DNA of 64,000 nt from Thiothrix subterranea (GCF_030930995.1 NZ_CP133217.1:1912001-1976000); one strand, 5' to 3'; counted from the first letter of the stretch, positions 25,225 through 35,046 are shown. Program-made: numbers and translations. Notes: generated by a model from the sequence alone, not told the origin.

Positions 25225-26943
25225 ATGCCCAGCAGCCGTTTACCGCGCCGTTTTGTGAGTTTAGGTCTCGCGCTCTTGATTGGTGGGTGTACGTTGGGGA
25301 ACGCCCCGTTTGCCGACCAGTCGATCGGTAATGTCGCTACCTTTAGTAGTCCCTTAAGCTATCAGGTTTACAATATCCTTGCGGGAGAAATGTTTGTAAA
25401 ACAGGGCAATGTAGCACAGGCAGCGTTGCATTACGTCGCTGCCGCTCAGCAGACTACCGACCCAGCCGTGGCGCAGCGCGCGGTGGAATTGGCGATGAGT
25501 GCCGAGGATACGCCGTTGGCAGGGCGTGCGCTGGAACGTTGGATGACGTTATCGCCGGATTCCACCGAAGCGGTTCAGTATCAAGCCTTGGCGAATTTAC
25601 GTGCTGAAAAATACGCAGAAGCGGTCAAGGATTTGGTGAAAATTCGTGATGCTGCCGAAAAAGAAGCCGGGCATGGGTTTGCTTTCATCGTGTCTTTGCT
25701 GGCATTGGAGCCGGACTCGAATAAGTCTTACGAAACCTTCAAACGCTATGTGGAGACTGTGGACAGTTCACCGCAAGCGCAACTCGCGTTAGCGTCGTTT
25801 GCCCTTAAGGTAGAGCAATTTGAGGTGGCTTTGCAGGCGAGTCAGGCGGCAAAAAAGCAGGGTACTGCCGCCGAGAAGGTGCAGGCAGCGCGGTGGGTTG
25901 CTAAAGCATTAGCAGGTTTGGGGAAATTACCCGACGCTATCCAAGAGCTGGAAGCCCTTGGCAAGGATAGTCAGGATACCGAATTTAAATTGGATTACGC
26001 TCGCCTACTGATTTTGGCGGATCGGCGAGTGGAAGCGCTACCGATTTACCAACAGCTTTACGCTACGCTTCCCAATAACGTGGATATTATTTATACCTTA
26101 AGCTTGTTATTTCTTGAGCAAAAGTCGTTCACCGCTGCTGAGCCGTTGATTACTAAATTGCTGACTGTGCCGGAGCGTGCGGCGGATGCCAGTTATTTCA
26201 TGGGGCAAATTCATGAAGGTTTGCAACGCCCCAAACAAGCGCTTGAGGTTTATCAACAAGCGCTTGGCGGGCAATACAGCCGTCAAGCGACGTTACGTAT
26301 TGCCGATTTACTGGTTGAAACCGCGAGTTTGGCGCGTGCGCGTGACTGGCTGGCAGCGCAATTGAAGGCCACATCTGACAATGAGCGCAAAGTGTTGTTG
26401 TTACAGTTAGATGGGCAGATTCTGCATGATCAGGAAAAATATGCGGAGGCTGTCGAGAGTTTTGGCAAGGCATTGGCGGTGAAAGCCGATGACCCGGATG
26501 TGCTGTATTCCCGCGCTCTGAGCACCGAAAAGCTCGGTGATTTCGGCAAAGCGGAAGCCGATTTACGCGCGGTACTGAAATTACAGCCTGACAATGCCAC
26601 CGTATTGAATGCCTTGGGGTATATGCTGGCGGTGAATACGCAACGTTATGCAGAAGCCAGCGATTTGATCACCAAAGCGCTCACCGGTCGCCCGGATGAT
26701 CCGGCGATTATGGATAGCATGGGGTGGGTATTATTCCTGTCGGGCAAACCGCAAGAAGCAGAAACTTGGTTACGCAAAGCCTATACTCTGTTACCAGACC
26801 CTGAAGTTGCCAGCCATTTGATTGAAGTGCTGGCGGCGCGTGGCAATAAAACCGAAGCGCAAGGTATTCTCGATGCCATGCTCAGCAAGTTTCCGGACGA
26901 TAGCTTGCTGCTTAACGCCAAGGCAAAGCTGGTTAGTTTGTAA
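25225..26943 (+). CDS. TPR-repeat lipoprotein
   Basis: 572 residues. The signal peptide ends in LIGGC with lipidated Cys22. About a dozen TPR-like helices follow (ILAGEMFVKQGNVAQAALHY, DVLYSRALSTEKLGDFGKAE, ATVLNALGYMLAVNTQRYAE, IMDSMGWVLFLSGKPQEAET). It is encoded directly before lolB, as in Pseudomonas (PA4667-like). It is probably an outer-membrane periplasmic scaffold; the binding partner is unknown. Confidence 0.85.
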   Translation: MPSSRLPRRFVSLGLALLIGGCTLGNAPFADQSIGNVATFSSPLSYQVYNILAGEMFVKQGNVAQAALHYVAAAQQTTDPAVAQRAVELAMSAEDTPLAGRALERWMTLSPDSTEAVQYQALANLRAEKYAEAVKDLVKIRDAAEKEAGHGFAFIVSLLALEPDSNKSYETFKRYVETVDSSPQAQLALASFALKVEQFEVALQASQAAKKQGTAAEKVQAARWVAKALAGLGKLPDAIQELEALGKDSQDTEFKLDYARLLILADRRVEALPIYQQLYATLPNNVDIIYTLSLLFLEQKSFTAAEPLITKLLTVPERAADASYFMGQIHEGLQRPKQALEVYQQALGGQYSRQATLRIADLLVETASLARARDWLAAQLKATSDNERKVLLLQLDGQILHDQEKYAEAVESFGKALAVKADDPDVLYSRALSTEKLGDFGKAEADLRAVLKLQPDNATVLNALGYMLAVNTQRYAEASDLITKALTGRPDDPAIMDSMGWVLFLSGKPQEAETWLRKAYTLLPDPEVASHLIEVLAARGNKTEAQGILDAMLSKFPDDSLLLNAKAKLVSL

Positions 26944-26971
26944 GCTTCTCATTACTTAAGGATAACGACTC

Positions 26972-27610
26972 ATGAAACAATGGATGCTGGTTGCGGCGTG
27001 TTGCGCCCTGACGCTGGGCGGGTGTGCAACGCAAACCAAAAGCCCCACCGTAGGCGCTGAAGTGCCGAATAAGCCTGCGGATGCGCAAAGTGCTTGGCAG
27101 CAGCGTCAGGCTGAATTTGCCCGCATGAGTAGCTGGCGTTTACAAGGCAAAGTGGGCGTGCAGTTTCAGGAGCAAAGCGCTTCGTTCAATATTTCATGGC
27201 TTCAGACCGGCAATGATCAGTATGAGATGAACATTAAAAATCCGCTGACAGGCTCGATTGTCGCTTATCTCAAGGGCGAGCGTTCTGAAGTGGTGATGCA
27301 AGCCAATGGCAAGACTTATAAAGACTCGAATGCCGAACGTTTGTTGCAAGCGCAACTGGGGGTGTCTTTACCGCTGGATGGCATGAAATATTGGGTGCGC
27401 GGTATTCCTGCCCCCGATTCCCCCGTGCAGCAAGTCAAACTGGATGCGCAAGGCCGCCCCGAACTGCTGCAACAATCCGGCTGGCAGGTGGAATACAGCG
27501 GCTGGAAAGGCACGGATTGGAAAGCGTTACCGGAAAGAATCAACCTGAGCCGCACCCCGGATAACACCAAGGTCAAGGTAATTGCGAAAGATTGGCAGAC
27601 ACGTTACTGA
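26972..27610 (+). CDS. lolB: Outer-membrane lipoprotein insertion protein LolB
   Basis: 212 residues with lipobox LGGC (Cys18). The LolB core is visible: MSSWRLQGKVGVQFQEQSAS, FNISWLQTGNDQYEMNIKNP, LTGSIVAYLKG and LPLDGMKYWVRGIPAP. It accepts lipoproteins from LolA and inserts them in the outer membrane, and would serve the lipoproteins encoded here. It lies in the conserved lolB-ispE-tRNA-Gln-prs block, 5 bp before ispE. Confidence 0.93.
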   Translation: MKQWMLVAACCALTLGGCATQTKSPTVGAEVPNKPADAQSAWQQRQAEFARMSSWRLQGKVGVQFQEQSASFNISWLQTGNDQYEMNIKNPLTGSIVAYLKGERSEVVMQANGKTYKDSNAERLLQAQLGVSLPLDGMKYWVRGIPAPDSPVQQVKLDAQGRPELLQQSGWQVEYSGWKGTDWKALPERINLSRTPDNTKVKVIAKDWQTRY

Positions 27611-27615
27611 TTCTT

Positions 27616-28473
27616 ATGCAAACGTTAACATTGCCTGCACCCGCTAAGCTCAATCTGTTTCTGCACATTACCGGCAGGCGTGCGGATGGCTACCATTTGC
27701 TGCAAACCCTGTTTGTGTTCCTCGACTTTGGCGATGAAATTACCTTGAGCGTGCGCGATGACAGGGTAATTCAGCGCTCCGTCGGCGCTGTGGGCGTGCC
27801 GGAAGCGGCTGATCTGACGGTGCGGGCAGCGCGGTTGTTGCAGCAGGTGGCGGGCTGTTCTTTGGGGGCGGATATTCAGGTGTTGAAGCGCATTCCCATG
27901 GGCGGTGGTTTAGGTGGTGGTAGCTCCGATGCAGCAACGGTGTTGCTGGGGCTGAACTACCTATGGCGTTGCGGTTTGAGTACGGATGAATTGGCTGTTT
28001 TGGGTTTGCGTTTAGGGGCGGATGTGCCGGTTTTTGTGCGTGGTCATGCAGCATGGGCGGAAGGCGTCGGGGAGCAGTTAACCCCCGTGAGCTTGCCTGA
28101 CGCTTGGTATGTGGTGATTCATCCCGGTGTGCATGTGCCTACTGCCGAACTTTTTTCTGATTCGGGCTTGACACGTGACTGTCCTCCCATTACATTAGCG
28201 ACCTTCCACGCGGGGCTAGGCAGAAATGTCTTTCAACCGGTGGTAGAAAAGCGTTATCCCGAAGTTGCCACGGCCTTACGTTGGTTATCTCGGTATTCAA
28301 ACGCGGTGTTGACAGGTTCAGGCAGTTGCCTGTTCGCCTCGATCGAAAGTAAGCAAGACGGTGAAATAATCCTGCAAAACTTACCCGATCAGTGGTTCGG
28401 TTTTGTCGCAAGCAGTGTGAATACTTCACCGTTGCAACGGAAATTGTTAACATTGCCAGCGCTTCACAACTAG
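27616..28473 (+). CDS. ispE: 4-diphosphocytidyl-2-C-methyl-D-erythritol kinase
   Basis: 285 residues from ATG 27616 (an upstream in-frame start lies inside lolB). GHMP kinase fold: [23 protein letters not shown]-binding [20 protein letters not shown], and late [15 protein letters not shown]. It phosphorylates CDP-methylerythritol in the MEP isoprenoid path; dxr at 58704 and uppS at 57154 act in the same route. Confidence 0.95.
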   Translation: MQTLTLPAPAKLNLFLHITGRRADGYHLLQTLFVFLDFGDEITLSVRDDRVIQRSVGAVGVPEAADLTVRAARLLQQVAGCSLGADIQVLKRIPMGGGLGGGSSDAATVLLGLNYLWRCGLSTDELAVLGLRLGADVPVFVRGHAAWAEGVGEQLTPVSLPDAWYVVIHPGVHVPTAELFSDSGLTRDCPPITLATFHAGLGRNVFQPVVEKRYPEVATALRWLSRYSNAVLTGSGSCLFASIESKQDGEIILQNLPDQWFGFVASSVNTSPLQRKLLTLPALHN

Positions 28474-28480
28474 TTTCAGA

Positions 28481-28555
28481 AGGGCCGTCGCCAAGCGGTA
28501 AGGCACTGGATTTTGATTCCAGCATTCCCAGGTTCGAATCCTGGCGGCCCTGCCA
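28481..28555 (+). tRNA. tRNA-Gln (anticodon TTG)
   Basis: The 75-nt cloverleaf has acceptor AGGGCCG / CGGCCCT, anticodon stem CTGGA / TCCAG with loop TTTTGAT (anticodon TTG at 28513-28515), T-arm GGTTCGAATCC, discriminator G and encoded CCA. It stands between ispE and prs, its usual place in gammaproteobacteria. Confidence 0.97.
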
Positions 28556-28586
28556 TTTTTTCCTCCCCACTCAATGCGGATATGTC

Positions 28587-29543
28587 ATGTCTGACGATAG
28601 AATGATGGTGTTTACAGGCAACGCTAACCCTGAACTCACTGAAAAAATCGTCGATCACCTCGGAATTTCCCCCGGTAAAATCAAAGCAGAACGCTTCAGC
28701 GATGGCGAAGTGCATGTTGAGATCTTGGAAAACGTGCGTGGTCGTGATGTCTTCATCGTGCAATCTACCTGCGCACCGACCAACGATAACCTGATGGAAC
28801 TGCTGATCATCGCTGATGCGTTGTATCGTGCTTCCGCAGGGCGGATTACCGCAGTGATACCGTATTACGGTTATGCGCGACAAGATCGCCGGGTACGTTC
28901 ACGGCGTGTGCCGATTTCTGCCAAGCTCGTCGCCGATATGATTGCCACAGGGCATGTTGATCGCGTTCTAACCATTGATTTGCACTCCGACCAAGTTCAA
29001 GGCTTTTTCGACTTACCCGTGGACAATGTGTATGCATCCGGTGTGTTGATTAAAGACGTATTGGCCTGTGAGCTGGATAACATTATGGTGGTGTCACCGG
29101 ACGTTGGCGGTGTAGTACGTGCTCGTGCCTTAGCCAAAGGTCTTGGTGAAGTCGAATTGGCGATTATCGACAAGCGCCGCCCTGAACCCAATAAATCCGA
29201 GATTATGAATATCATCGGGAATGTGGAAGGGCGCAATTGCATTTTGATCGACGATTTGATCGACACTGGCGGTACGCTATGCAATGCCGCGACTGCATTA
29301 AAGCAGCACGGCGCATTAAGCGTCCGCGCGTATGCCACGCACGCCGTCTTTTCGGGCAAAGCGGTCAGCAATATCGAACATTCTCAGCTTGATGAGGTGG
29401 TTATCACCGATACCATTCCATTAAGCGACGCTGCGAAAAAATGTGCTAAGATTCGCCAGCTTTCGGTAGCAGGGGTGTTAGCGAAAACCATTTTACGCAT
29501 CAATCAGGATGAGTCAGTCAGCTCACTGTTTGAAGGTTTATAA
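28587..29543 (+). CDS. prs: Ribose-phosphate pyrophosphokinase
   Basis: 318 residues from ATG 28587 ([20 protein letters not shown]); the frame upstream runs through the tRNA and is rejected. Type I PRPP synthase motifs: [45 protein letters not shown], and the PRPP loop [12 protein letters not shown]. It makes PRPP for nucleotide, histidine and NAD synthesis. A terminator follows. Confidence 0.96.
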   Translation: MSDDRMMVFTGNANPELTEKIVDHLGISPGKIKAERFSDGEVHVEILENVRGRDVFIVQSTCAPTNDNLMELLIIADALYRASAGRITAVIPYYGYARQDRRVRSRRVPISAKLVADMIATGHVDRVLTIDLHSDQVQGFFDLPVDNVYASGVLIKDVLACELDNIMVVSPDVGGVVRARALAKGLGEVELAIIDKRRPEPNKSEIMNIIGNVEGRNCILIDDLIDTGGTLCNAATALKQHGALSVRAYATHAVFSGKAVSNIEHSQLDEVVITDTIPLSDAAKKCAKIRQLSVAGVLAKTILRINQDESVSSLFEGL

Positions 29544-29548
29544 GTTTA

Positions 29549-29571
29549 GTCCCCGTTCGCGGGTTTTTTAG
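29549..29571 (+). terminator. Terminator after prs
   Basis: CCCCG / CGGGG-type stem with a TTC(G) loop, CCCGTTCGCGGG, followed by six T. It sits between prs and rplY. Confidence 0.78.
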
Positions 29572-29616
29572 TTGCCGTCCGGTCGCGTTCGGTAACGATT
29601 TTGTTGGAGAGATAAC

Positions 29617-30189
29617 ATGTCAAAACAATACGTTCTGCAAGCGCAGGTACGTGAATTGCAGGGTAAGGGTGCGAGCCGCCGCCTGCGTAACACCGGTTTA
29701 GTGCCTGCCGTTATTTACGGTGCAGGCGGTGAAGCACAATCCATTTCTTTGCGTCACAATGAAATGATCCGTAATTTGCAGGAAGAAGGTTTCTACTCGC
29801 AAATCATCACGGTTGATTTCGGTGATCGCAAAGAGCAAGTGATTCTGCGTGACCTGCAACGTCACCCGGCTAAGCCAATCATTATGCACGCTGACTTACA
29901 GCGCATCCGTGATGATGAAGAAATCAACGTCCACGTGGCGCTGCACTTCCTCAATGACGACGTGTCAAAAGGTGTGAAAGAGCAAGGTGGTACGGTCAGC
30001 CACATGATTTCTGAAGTAGAAGTGTCTTGCTTGCCGAAGAACTTGCCTGAATTTATCGAAGTTGACATGATCAACGTCGAAAAAGGCCAGATTCTGCACT
30101 TGTCTGACCTGAAATTGCCAGAAGGCGTGAGCCTGCCAGCCTTGGCACTGGGCGAAGATCACGATAACGCCATCGCAGCGATTCACTAA
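29617..30189 (+). CDS. rplY: 50S ribosomal protein L25, long CTC-type
   Basis: 190 residues, the long form with an N-terminal 5S rRNA-binding domain (LQAQVRELQGKGASRRLRN, GLVPAVIYG, YSQIITVDFG) and the TL5/CTC C-terminal beta domain (HVALHFLNDDVSKGVKEQGG, EVEVSCLPKNLPEFIEVDMI). Good GGAGAG site. It is followed by pth as in most gammaproteobacteria. Confidence 0.94.
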   Translation: MSKQYVLQAQVRELQGKGASRRLRNTGLVPAVIYGAGGEAQSISLRHNEMIRNLQEEGFYSQIITVDFGDRKEQVILRDLQRHPAKPIIMHADLQRIRDDEEINVHVALHFLNDDVSKGVKEQGGTVSHMISEVEVSCLPKNLPEFIEVDMINVEKGQILHLSDLKLPEGVSLPALALGEDHDNAIAAIH

Positions 30190-30200
30190 GGTCAATACCA

Positions 30201-30776
30201 ATGGGAACCCCGATCCGCCTTATTGCAGGCTTGGGCAACCCCGGTAGCCAGTACGACAAAACCCGGCACAATGCCGGGTTTTGGTTTGTTGACGAACTGG
30301 CAAGGCGTTACTCCGGCAAGTTTGCCGTCGAGAAGCGTTTTTCCGGCGAAGTCTGTAAACTGCAAGTCGGCAGCGCCACGGTATGGCTGATTAAGCCCAT
30401 GACCTTCATGAACCGTAGCGGGCTGGCAGTGAAGCAGTTAGCCAGTTTCTACCAAATTCCGGTGGAACAAATTTTAGTAGCGCACGACGAGCTGGATATT
30501 GCACCCGGTGACGTGCGTTTGAAACTAGCCGGTGGTCACGGCGGACATAACGGTTTGCGTGATTGCCATGCGCATTTGAGCGCGGAGTATTGGCGGTTGC
30601 GGCTGGGTGTCGGACACCCCGGCGACCGTAATAAAGTGGTCGATTATGTGCTGTCGCGCCCTTCGTTGGATGATGAAATCGTCATTTCACGGGCGATTGA
30701 TAAAGCCGCCGACCAGATTGAATTGATTTTATCAGGTGAAATGCAGAAAGCGATGAATGCACTGCACACTAAGTAA
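30201..30776 (+). CDS. pth: Peptidyl-tRNA hydrolase
   Basis: 191 residues. [20 protein letters not shown] carries the catalytic His, followed by [33 protein letters not shown]-type core and [19 protein letters not shown]. It frees tRNA from dropped peptidyl-tRNA. It is coupled closely to rplY (11 bp) and ychF (19 bp). Confidence 0.95.
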   Translation: MGTPIRLIAGLGNPGSQYDKTRHNAGFWFVDELARRYSGKFAVEKRFSGEVCKLQVGSATVWLIKPMTFMNRSGLAVKQLASFYQIPVEQILVAHDELDIAPGDVRLKLAGGHGGHNGLRDCHAHLSAEYWRLRLGVGHPGDRNKVVDYVLSRPSLDDEIVISRAIDKAADQIELILSGEMQKAMNALHTK

Positions 30777-30795
30777 ACATAAGCAGGTACAACTC

Positions 30796-31890
30796 ATGGG
30801 ATTCAAGTGCGGCATTGTTGGTTTACCAAACGTGGGGAAATCCACATTATTCAATGCGTTGACCAAGGCTGGCATTCAAGCTGCTAATTACCCGTTTTGT
30901 ACGATTGAGCCGAACGTCGGCATTGTGCCAATGCCTGATCCGCGTTTGGATGCGTTGGCAGCCATTGTTAAGCCGATCAAAATTCTCCCGACCACGATGG
31001 AATTCGTGGACATTGCAGGCTTAGTGGCAGGCGCGTCACAGGGCGAAGGCTTGGGCAATAAGTTTCTGGCGCATATCCGCGAGACTGATGCGATTGCGCA
31101 AGTGGTACGTTGCTTTGATAACGATGACATTATTCACGTTGCAGGCAAGATTGACCCCGCTTCCGACATCGACACCATCAATACGGAATTGGCGTTAGCG
31201 GATTTAGACACGGCGGAAAAGGCAGTCAATCGTCTGACCCGTTCGGCTAAATCCGGCAGCAAAGATTTACTGGCGCAAAAAGTCTTGGCAGAACGCTTAT
31301 TCGCGCACTTGTCCGAAGGGCATTCGGCACGTTCAATGGATATGACGCCTGAAGAACGCATTTTGGCTATCCGCGAATTCCACTTGATTACCATCAAACC
31401 GTTGATGTTCATTGCTAACGTCAGTGAAGACGGCTTTGAAAACAACCCGTATCTGGATCAAGTTCGCGCCATTGCAGTGCGTGAAAACGCGGTCGTCGTA
31501 CCGGTGTGTGCGGAAATGGAATCCGAACTCTCGCAATTAGACGATGCGGAACGCGATGAGTTTTTGGCGGGCATGGGGCTTGATGAGCCGGGTTTGAACC
31601 GCGTGATTCGCGCCGGTTACGACTTGCTGGGCTTGCAGACGTATTTCACCGCAGGCGTGAAAGAAGTGCGGGCGTGGACGATTCCAAAAAATGCGACTGC
31701 GCCACAAGCGGCTGGCGTGATTCATACGGACTTTGAGCGTGGCTTCATCCGTGCGCAAACCATTGCGTTTGAAGATTTCATTGCTTACAAAGGTGAGCAA
31801 GGCGCGAAAGAAGCCGGGAAAATGCGCGCTGAAGGCAAGGAATACATTGTGAAAGATGGCGATGTATTGAATTTCTTATTTAACGTGTAA
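30796..31890 (+). CDS. ychF: Redox-regulated ATPase YchF (OLA1 family)
   Basis: 364 residues from ATG 30796 ([20 protein letters not shown]); an earlier in-frame start lies inside pth. P-loop GLPNVGKST, switch region [20 protein letters not shown], a coiled-coil insert and the C-terminal TGS domain ([32 protein letters not shown]). It binds ribosomes and prefers ATP over GTP; linked to translation and oxidative stress. Confidence 0.95.
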   Translation: MGFKCGIVGLPNVGKSTLFNALTKAGIQAANYPFCTIEPNVGIVPMPDPRLDALAAIVKPIKILPTTMEFVDIAGLVAGASQGEGLGNKFLAHIRETDAIAQVVRCFDNDDIIHVAGKIDPASDIDTINTELALADLDTAEKAVNRLTRSAKSGSKDLLAQKVLAERLFAHLSEGHSARSMDMTPEERILAIREFHLITIKPLMFIANVSEDGFENNPYLDQVRAIAVRENAVVVPVCAEMESELSQLDDAERDEFLAGMGLDEPGLNRVIRAGYDLLGLQTYFTAGVKEVRAWTIPKNATAPQAAGVIHTDFERGFIRAQTIAFEDFIAYKGEQGAKEAGKMRAEGKEYIVKDGDVLNFLFNV

Positions 31891-31901
31891 TAGATTCCCC
31901 A

Positions 31902-32390
31902 CTACTTCATTAGCGCGTTGGGGATGTTCCATTGGAGTTCCCCAACACCGCTTGTCATGTCGACTTCTAGGCGTATCAATCCGGCTTTTTTGACTTTAAT
32001 ACGGCTGTTAGGGCTGCCTAACAAGTGGGCGATTAAGGTTGAAAATTCCGGTTCATGACCCACCAGCCAAATATTGTTGTCACCGTTTGCGGCTAATGCT
32101 GCCAGTGCTTGCAGCGCGGTTTGGGTATCTGCGCCATGCGCTAACCACGGCACTATGATTGCTTTGGGGCAAGCGGGTAAGTGTTTGCGTAAACCTTGCG
32201 CGGTTTCCAAAGCTCTTACCAGTGGGCTGCACAGCAAGTGGGTGGGAAGTAAGGCGTGGCGTTGGCAAAAGTCGGCAACCCGTTGCGCTTGCTTGTGACC
32301 TTTGGGGGTAAGGCGGCGTGCTTCATCGGGAATCGGCAGATTGTGATCTTCAGCGGTGGCATGGCGTAAAAAAGTCAGTGTGGTTGTCAT
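31902..32390 (-). CDS. sixA: Phosphohistidine phosphatase SixA-like
   Basis: 162 residues from ATG 32390; the longer open frame up to 32972 runs antisense through the MFS gene and is rejected. Histidine-phosphatase motif LTFLRHATAEDH near the start, LLCSPLVRALETAQGL, and a second catalytic His in WLVGHEPEFSTLIAHLLG. SixA removes phosphate from phosphohistidine, for example in phosphorelay or PTS proteins. It overlaps the upstream MFS gene by 4 nt. Confidence 0.88.
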   Translation of the reverse strand: MTTTLTFLRHATAEDHNLPIPDEARRLTPKGHKQAQRVADFCQRHALLPTHLLCSPLVRALETAQGLRKHLPACPKAIIVPWLAHGADTQTALQALAALAANGDNNIWLVGHEPEFSTLIAHLLGSPNSRIKVKKAGLIRLEVDMTSGVGELQWNIPNALMK

Positions 32391-33604
32391 GCTGGTTTTC
32401 GCTGTGAAAATAGAGCGGTGGTGGCGGCTAAGCCGAAAATCAAGAAGCCGCTGATCAGGGGTAATATTGTGCCATCGTAGGCTTGCCCGACAAACGTTCC
32501 TAGCGGAATCGCGATCAGGGTGGATAGCGAGCCGATGACCGATGCGCCAATTCCGGCAATATGCCCCAACGGTTCCATCGCCAGCGCGTTGAGATTGCCG
32601 AATAACATGCCTAATGCCAAAAATGCCAGCATGAAATACGCCATCAACAGCGGCAATGCGGGGTGTCCAGCGCTGTTGTAAGTGACGAACCAAAATGCGC
32701 CTGATAGCAGCGTGAACAGCAGCAATGCCCGCTTTGAAATCCAGTGCATTCCGTAGCGCATTACCAGCTTGGCATTCAGTAACGATGCGCCGCCAATCGC
32801 CAGCGCCAGCAGCGCAAAATACAGCGGGAAACGTTCCCCCAAGCCGTATTGGATTTGCAGGATTTGTTGTGCTGAACTCAAATAGCCGAGAAATGCGCCA
32901 AATACAATGCCGGTGGTGAGGGTGTAGGTCATGCTGATACGGTTGCTGACGACTTCTTTTAGCCCCTGCCAAAATTCACCAAAACGGAAAGCGCGGCGTT
33001 TATCAGTGGCTAGGGTTTCCGGCATTCGCCACCAAAACCATACCGCCACACTAAGCGCCAGCACAAAAAACAGTGTGAAAATACTGCGCCAGCCTGCTAC
33101 AAGCAAAATACCTTGCCCTAATGATGGCGCAATCATTGGCACGAGGATAAAAATACTCATGGTGAATGACATGACCCGCGCCATTGCACGCCCGGAATAG
33201 CAATCGCGCACCAGTGCCATCGTTAACACACGCGGGGCAGATGCGCCGACCCCTTGCAAGAAGCGCCCGATCAGCATGTGCGAAAAGTCTTGCGCGAACA
33301 TTGAGAGCAAACTGCCGAGCATAAAGATGCCCAAGCCCACGTACATTAGCGGCTTACGCCCGGTCGCATCGGATAAGGGGCCGAAAAATACTTGCCCCAG
33401 CGCCAAACCCAGAAATAAGGTGGTGAGGATTAATTGCGCGTCGTTGTCGTGTTGCACGCCCAGTTCGCGTCCGATGGTGACGAGCGCAGGCAGCATGGCA
33501 TCAATCGCCAGCGCGGTTAGGGAAGTGAGCATGGCGATGAGGGCGGCAAATTCGCCGAAGCGGGGGAGGTTGGCTGGCATGTTAGGGGGCGCTGACGTCA
33601 GCAT
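32387..33604 (-). CDS. Bcr/CflA-family multidrug MFS transporter
   Basis: 405 residues from ATG 33604 (an alternative ATG at 33580 sits one base after the upstream gene's stop). Twelve membrane helices. MFS signature QVFFGPLSDATGRKPLMYVG between helices 2 and 3, and the Bcr/CflA pattern AIDAMLPALVTIGRELG with RFLQGVGASAPRVLTMALVRD. A proton-driven exporter of drugs or small metabolites such as dipeptides or sulfonamides. It is probably in an operon with the 170-residue protein upstream and sixA downstream. Confidence 0.9.
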   Translation of the reverse strand: MLTSAPPNMPANLPRFGEFAALIAMLTSLTALAIDAMLPALVTIGRELGVQHDNDAQLILTTLFLGLALGQVFFGPLSDATGRKPLMYVGLGIFMLGSLLSMFAQDFSHMLIGRFLQGVGASAPRVLTMALVRDCYSGRAMARVMSFTMSIFILVPMIAPSLGQGILLVAGWRSIFTLFFVLALSVAVWFWWRMPETLATDKRRAFRFGEFWQGLKEVVSNRISMTYTLTTGIVFGAFLGYLSSAQQILQIQYGLGERFPLYFALLALAIGGASLLNAKLVMRYGMHWISKRALLLFTLLSGAFWFVTYNSAGHPALPLLMAYFMLAFLALGMLFGNLNALAMEPLGHIAGIGASVIGSLSTLIAIPLGTFVGQAYDGTILPLISGFLIFGLAATTALFSQRKPA

Positions 33605-34094
33605 CCGCAGGGCGGATCTCTGCTTGTTCGAGCAGTAATAGCGGGTCTTCTACGCCAGCCATGTCGCCTAACATGGCGGTATAGTTGCGCAAGTTGGCTT
33701 GCAGTTCCGCGAGTTCTTGACGGAATGCGAGACGTTGCACCGAATCATTGAATGCCCCAGAGACTGACGGTTTGTGCCACCGCGCGGTGAAGGGGCGGAT
33801 AATCTGGTTCAGTACCACAATTGCCAGCTTGGTAAATTCCAGGCTATCGCGCCCATGACGTTTGATGATTTCGCGGGTGATCTCAAAGAGTTTATAAATG
33901 CTGTCGAGTGCGGTTTTCTCATCACCGTCTTTGGGGTCGAGCGCTTGGGTGGTGATGCGGGTCAGGAGTTCGATGTACATTTCCCACGCGGCATCTTTGT
34001 CGGCATCGGCAAACTTCAATTCGACGTTGAGAAAGGGTGGGTTGAGTTGCAGGTTGGTCATTTTCCATTTTTTCAGCCAGTCGCGCCAGATCAT
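33582..34094 (-). CDS. Conserved hypothetical protein, helical, 170 residues
   Basis: From ATG 34094 (MIWRDWLKKWKMTNLQLNPP). No signal peptide or membrane helix is visible. It is rich in helix (DKDAAWEMYIELLTRITTQA, ITREIIKRHGRDSLEFTKLA, RLAFRQELAELQANLRNYTA). I cannot place the family. It ends inside the MFS start, so the two are coupled, and it is divergent from the TIR-cytochrome gene with 124 bp between starts, which leaves a shared promoter region. Confidence 0.7.
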   Translation of the reverse strand: MIWRDWLKKWKMTNLQLNPPFLNVELKFADADKDAAWEMYIELLTRITTQALDPKDGDEKTALDSIYKLFEITREIIKRHGRDSLEFTKLAIVVLNQIIRPFTARWHKPSVSGAFNDSVQRLAFRQELAELQANLRNYTAMLGDMAGVEDPLLLLEQAEIRPADADVSAP

Positions 34095-34218
34095 GAGAGT
34101 TCCTTTGGGGTGTTTAATCGTGCTGACAGAATAGCGCAACTGTGTGATTCAAAACATCCCTTTGAGTGGCAATATCGTTTACTATCCGCTTATCAGAAAT
34201 TTGCCATCAGTGATCAGT

Positions 34219-35046
34219 ATGAACGATATTTTTCTCAGCTATTCCACCAAAGACCGTGACCGTTTAAAGCCGTTGTTTCAAGCATTGGCACAGCAGGGCT
34301 GGTCGGTGTTTTGGGATCATCAGTCTATCCACACTGGCGAAAACTGGCATCGCAAGATTGAAGAGGCGATTAATAATAGCCGTTGTGTGGTGGTGGTGTG
34401 GTCAAAGCATTCAATACACTCAGAATGGGTGTTGGAAGAAGCCAGCCGGGGCAAAGCCCGTGACGTGTTGTTGCCGATTAGAATTGATGCGATTGAACCA
34501 CCGTTTGGTTTTGGAATGCGCCAAGCGGGTGATTTCACTGGCTGGAATGGCAAAGGTGATCATCCCGCTTTTATTGAATTGGCGGCGCAGATTTACGGCT
34601 TGTTAGGGCGTGGTTCTCAGCCACTTCCGCCGCCACCGAAATCTAGGCAGGGTGTGGTGTTAGCGGGCGTGACTGCTGTGGCGGTGGCAGGTGGGGGTAT
34701 CTATTTGCAGCAGAATGGCTATTTTACTGGGGAAAATGGGGCGGCGATTGAGCAATCCGTTGCGTCTGTTGCCGAACTCAAGGTTGTGCCTGCACCGGTT
34801 GCTACATTTGACGGTGAAAAAGTTTACAAAGGTCTGTGCTTCAGTTGCCATGACACGGGCGTTGCTGGCTCACCTAAGTTAGGTGATAAAGCTGCATGGT
34901 CACCACGTATCGCTACTGGTAATGATGCACTGTATGCTTCTTCCCTCAATGGTAAAGGTGCAATGCCAGCAAAAGGTGGCAATTCAGCACTGTCTGATGA
35001 AGAAGTTAAAGCAGCGGTTGACTGGATGGTTAGTCAAGCCAAGTAA
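34219..35046 (+). CDS. TIR domain-membrane helix-cytochrome c5 fusion protein
   Basis: 275 residues from ATG 34219 (MNDIFLSYSTKDRDRLKPLF); the longer frame from 34144 adds no family sequence. Residues 1-125 are a bacterial TIR domain: FLSYSTKDRDR, GWSVFWDHQSI, CVVVVWSKHS, and SEWVLEEA with Glu73/Glu74 at the place of the NADase catalytic Glu. A Pro-rich linker (134-144) and one hydrophobic helix (about 145-163) lead to a c5-type haem domain (198-275) with CFSCH at 207-211. Positive residues before the helix predict TIR inside and haem outside. The haem domain has 69 of 78 residues identical to the lipoprotein at 554-1249. It may couple NAD(P) signalling to the periplasmic redox state; this is inference. 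Confidence 0.88.
   Translation: MNDIFLSYSTKDRDRLKPLFQALAQQGWSVFWDHQSIHTGENWHRKIEEAINNSRCVVVVWSKHSIHSEWVLEEASRGKARDVLLPIRIDAIEPPFGFGMRQAGDFTGWNGKGDHPAFIELAAQIYGLLGRGSQPLPPPPKSRQGVVLAGVTAVAVAGGGIYLQQNGYFTGENGAAIEQSVASVAELKVVPAPVATFDGEKVYKGLCFSCHDTGVAGSPKLGDKAAWSPRIATGNDALYASSLNGKGAMPAKGGNSALSDEEVKAAVDWMVSQAK

Noticed and set aside
28392-28586. Long upstream extension of prs
   Set aside because: It would translate through ispE and the tRNA-Gln gene; the family starts at the ATG at 28587.
31902-32972. A 356-codon frame containing sixA
   Set aside because: Only the last 162 codons match SixA; the rest is antisense to the MFS gene. The ATG at 32390 is used.
34144-34218. Upstream extension of the TIR fusion
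   Set aside because: The added residues are not TIR-like and the domain begins at MNDIFLSYS (34219).
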